In this document: piece after piece, positions 61,539 through 64,000 of the stretch
Layout of the letters: every line of letters begins with the position of its first letter
Numbering within the stretch: the stretch's first letter is position 1
Notes under the pieces: generated by a model
Databases searched by the model: none
Told to the model about the DNA's origin: nothing
The model's input: only the letters and a program-made list of their open reading frames with translations
Assembly (NCBI GenBank): GCA_013178295.1
Contig: JABLWW010000004.1
Coordinates: 1-64,000, forward strand
Source: Anaerolineae bacterium
GTDB lineage: Bacteria > Chloroflexota > Anaerolineae > Anaerolineales > Anaerolineaceae
Reading direction: 5' to 3'
DNA length: 64,000 nt
Position numbers and translations under genes: made by a program

Positions 61539-62728
61539 GCGTTCATTGCGCACCATTGTTGTACCCTCGTTGCATTTTTCCTCACCGTAGCAATAATATC
61601 GGCAATTATATCCATATCTTCCTCTGGGTGGGGAAGGTTGCTGGGCAAACAAAGCACCTGCCGGGAAACGCGCTCCGTAACGGGCAGATGCCATGTTTTC
61701 TGCGGATACAACCTGCAGTAAAAGGGCATCTGATGACAACCAGGATAGAAGTATTTGCGCGCCAGCACATTTTCCTTCCAGAGGACACTCACCAGCACAT
61801 CGCGCGAGACACCATACACTGCTTCGTCAATGAGAAGGACAACGTAGTGATAATTGCTCTTGCCCTGTTCCCCAACCGGCACAATGGAAACGCCCGGTAT
61901 CGCAGACAGCCGCTCACGATAGCCCTTGTAAATGCTCTGACAGTTTGCCATGCGGCGCGGCACAGCAGGCAGGGATGCCAGCCCCATCGCTGCGGCGGCT
62001 TCGGACATCTTTCCATTGATACCCAGATACTGAACATTATCATAACCCGCAAAACCAAAGTTTCGATTCCATCGTACCTTCTGATCAATACTTGCGTCAT
62101 TGGTCAAAATAGCCCCGCCCTCAAAGGTGCTGAAGAACTTTGTGGCATGGAAACTCAAAAACTCCAGATCGCCAAAGCCACCGATCGGACGATCCCCATA
62201 ACTGCACCCGAAGGCATGTGAGGCATCAAAGAGAAGGCGCAGACCATATTTTTGGCACACAGCTTCCAGCTTTTCCACCTGACAGGGATTACCAAACAGA
62301 TGCACGCCAATCACAGCACTGGTGCGGGGCGTGATAAGTGTCTCGATCTGGTCAGGGTCAATGGTCAGCGTATCTTCGGTAATATCACAAAAAACCGGCG
62401 TCAGGTTCTGCCACAGACAGGCATGCGCGGTGGCAATAAACGTAAATGAGGGTAAAATAACTTCTCCATCCAACCCTAAAGCCTGGAGCGAGAGCATCTG
62501 GGCAATGGTGGCATTGCACACAATAGCACAGTGTGCGGTGTCATGCAGGCGAGCGATCTCGCGTTCCAGCTGCTGCAGAAAAGGCCCATCATTCGTCAGA
62601 TAATTTCGGTCAAAAGCCTCATCCATCAGCCCATGAAAACGCTGGCGCGTATCGGCTTCAACAATAGGAAACCCGACAGGAATGGGCTTGACAAAGGCTG
62701 GTTTTCCCGAAAAAATGGCAAGTTCCAT
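61535..62728 (-). CDS. DegT/DnrJ/EryC1-family sugar aminotransferase
   Basis: A 397-residue PLP enzyme that probably transfers an amino group to a keto sugar nucleotide, or acts as a related dehydratase. PLP Lys197 is in SFHATKFFSTFEGG, with LFDASHAFGCSY (phosphate and ring contacts) and VILPSFTFIATAHA. An amino-sugar product would fit the NeuD-type acyltransferase downstream. It overlaps the FAD enzyme gene by four bases. The gap 62729-62869 has no gene. Confidence 0.93.
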   Translation of the reverse strand: MELAIFSGKPAFVKPIPVGFPIVEADTRQRFHGLMDEAFDRNYLTNDGPFLQQLEREIARLHDTAHCAIVCNATIAQMLSLQALGLDGEVILPSFTFIATAHACLWQNLTPVFCDITEDTLTIDPDQIETLITPRTSAVIGVHLFGNPCQVEKLEAVCQKYGLRLLFDASHAFGCSYGDRPIGGFGDLEFLSFHATKFFSTFEGGAILTNDASIDQKVRWNRNFGFAGYDNVQYLGINGKMSEAAAAMGLASLPAVPRRMANCQSIYKGYRERLSAIPGVSIVPVGEQGKSNYHYVVLLIDEAVYGVSRDVLVSVLWKENVLARKYFYPGCHQMPFYCRLYPQKTWHLPVTERVSRQVLCLPSNLPHPEEDMDIIADIIATVRKNATRVQQWCAMNA

Positions 62729-62869
62729 GAAACGTTCCTTCTAAGATGAGATTTTACGGCGCAATCGCTTGAGCAAGGCACAAACTGGGTGGATCTGGAT
62801 TGTTTTGTCTTTTATCAAGCCATTACCCATGTGCTGGACGCATAGATTGTACTACAATAACAGGGGGTA

Positions 62870-64000
62870 TCACCTGCAAATGTGGTTATTGTCGCAAACG
62901 GGCTTTTGAGGCGGGCATTGCAGGGTTGTCTGTGGTGTGCGAGAATAGGCAACATACTCGGGCGACAGCAAGACAACCAAAAAGGCACTGACATAGCCCT
63001 CCTCTGTCATACACCCAAACACCAAAACATCACTGCCATTGGGAAACTCACTTGGCGGAGTTTCTATAGGCAGAACGACACTGGTTGTTCCGACCAGGCG
63101 CGGTCCGATGACCTGAAACACCAGACGGGGGTAGTCCATCGTCTGATATGCTGTACTACGGTAGGGGATACCTTCATTCATGGGGAAGTATCTGGGATAC
63201 AACGCCCGTCCGGAATAGATATATGGATACACCCAGTTGTTAATCAGCTGTGGAGGTGAATGCAACCACTCCAGCATCTCATCTTGACCAAACCCGGCTT
63301 GTTGCAGGATGTTACTGTGAAAGACATCTTCCACGGCCTTTGCATAGGGAATACGTTTTTCATAGGGCGGGAAGAACTTTTCATTCAGAGGAACAAGAAC
63401 AGCAAACAGTGCGATCAACAGAGCAGCAAAAGCAGGCCCCCAGACGCTTGCCTTTTTCTCATCAGGGGACATCCGCGTCTGACTGGCAGTAGTTTCTCCT
63501 TCTATGCTAAACAGACTAAACACCCAGAAGCCACACTCCACAATGCCTATGCCATAATACACCAACAACCCCCAGTCAGCCGGTACCAAATAGCGCCCGC
63601 CAGACGTGCGCGCCAGAGCGGTGGAAAGATGATACCCCATACAGATAGCCAGCGGCGCCAGCCCGCCTGCTCGTTCTCTCCCCCACCCCAAACCAATACC
63701 AAGAGCAATAAGCAAAAGATTGACAAACAGCAAAAATCCCGTCTCTGCGTCCAGACCGCCCTGCCAGGGGTTAAGCGTATTCCAGAACCCGCCAGGGGTT
63801 TTGAGCCGATGATACAGGTCATCGTGTGTCATCCTTGTGGGGAGCATCAGGACGTTGGCAACCAGATTATGCACAAAATGCGCTGGAAAAAAGCCCAGCA
63901 CTTTATCCTCAGCACCACCCCCCTTAAACACACGGGGTATCTGCCCGTTCTCGGGCTGTCGCTGAGGAATTTGGACAGGTAACTCAACCAGGCGTATGGA
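62870..64000 (-). CDS. C-terminal part of a polytopic membrane protein, GT39-like, cut by the edge
   Basis: The frame is open to the right edge, so the N-terminal part lies outside; 376 codons are visible. Four or five hydrophobic spans occupy roughly the first 200 visible residues (FLLFVNLLLIALGIGLG, GLLVYYGIGIVECGFWVFSLF), then a soluble region of about 150 residues. YHLSTALARTSGGRYLVPADWGL resembles the late spans of dolichyl-mannosyltransferase-like (GT39) glycosyltransferases. It is the upstream member of the glycan operon in this window. Confidence 0.65.
   Translation of the reverse strand, partial: SIRLVELPVQIPQRQPENGQIPRVFKGGGAEDKVLGFFPAHFVHNLVANVLMLPTRMTHDDLYHRLKTPGGFWNTLNPWQGGLDAETGFLLFVNLLLIALGIGLGWGRERAGGLAPLAICMGYHLSTALARTSGGRYLVPADWGLLVYYGIGIVECGFWVFSLFSIEGETTASQTRMSPDEKKASVWGPAFAALLIALFAVLVPLNEKFFPPYEKRIPYAKAVEDVFHSNILQQAGFGQDEMLEWLHSPPQLINNWVYPYIYSGRALYPRYFPMNEGIPYRSTAYQTMDYPRLVFQVIGPRLVGTTSVVLPIETPPSEFPNGSDVLVFGCMTEEGYVSAFLVVLLSPEYVAYSRTPQTTLQCPPQKPVCDNNHICR

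Noticed and set aside
1-64000. CRISPR array, prophage or rRNA operon
   Set aside because: No spaced direct repeats, phage structural genes or rRNA sequence were seen anywhere in the window.

Overview
The window looks like a chromosomal segment of a Chloroflexota bacterium, most plausibly class Anaerolineae. This is an inference from four things: moderate GC content; the gene order tuf-rpmG-tRNA(Trp)-secE-nusG-rplK-rplA-rplJ-rplL; many lipoproteins with Thr/Pro-rich stalks behind the lipobox; and a LexA site of the Gram-positive type (GAAC-N4-GTTC). No rRNA gene, CRISPR array or complete insertion sequence is present.

Layout. 1-130: one end of an IS-like element running off the left edge. 294-3901 (minus): M19 dipeptidase, YfcC-family carrier and EamA exporter in one operon. 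4033-7989 (minus): a lipoprotein and a single-chain glycyl-tRNA synthetase. 8282-10898 (plus): two tandem lipid kinases and a PlsC-like acyltransferase. 10916-14512 (minus): a C39-like lipoprotein, pcm, mutY, a 100-residue unknown and a metallo-beta-lactamase-fold protein behind a good sigma70-type promoter. 14581-15249 (minus): an odd chemoreceptor-tip-like sensor. 15401-20980 (plus): three tRNAs, then the tuf-to-rplL translation/transcription block with L1- and L10-type autoregulatory leaders. 21030-21823 (minus): lexA with an SOS box inside its promoter, next to a truncated IS-like remnant.

22080-36068 (plus) is a carbohydrate or polyol uptake and catabolism cluster: FGGY kinase, ABC transporter (binding protein, two permeases, two distinct ATPases), two GntR/UTRA regulators, aldo/keto reductase, 2-hydroxyacid dehydrogenase, DeoC-type aldolase, zinc alcohol dehydrogenase and a URO-D/methyltransferase-like protein. 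Its substrate is not obvious. 36145-44190 is mixed housekeeping: a lone solute-binding lipoprotein, ddl, a DUF2807 lipoprotein, an NBR1-domain lipoprotein, MgtC, rnhA, an M20 peptidase and EamA.

44194-49414 holds the three subunits of 5-oxoprolinase (pxpA apart from pxpB and pxpC). They surround the most interesting locus: a GlpA-like flavoprotein followed by SdhB, SdhC and SdhD homologues with no SdhA, which suggests a hybrid membrane-bound dehydrogenase. 49429-52702 has a PAS/GAF/HD-GYP signalling protein and a maleate-isomerase-type enzyme. 52720-64000 is mainly a minus-strand surface-polysaccharide cluster: flippase, glycosyltransferase, two hexapeptide acyltransferases, asparagine synthetase, FAD oxidoreductase, DegT aminotransferase and a cut-off membrane protein. 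It is interrupted on the plus strand by a promoter/short-ORF/terminator cassette in front of a degenerate ABC ATPase.
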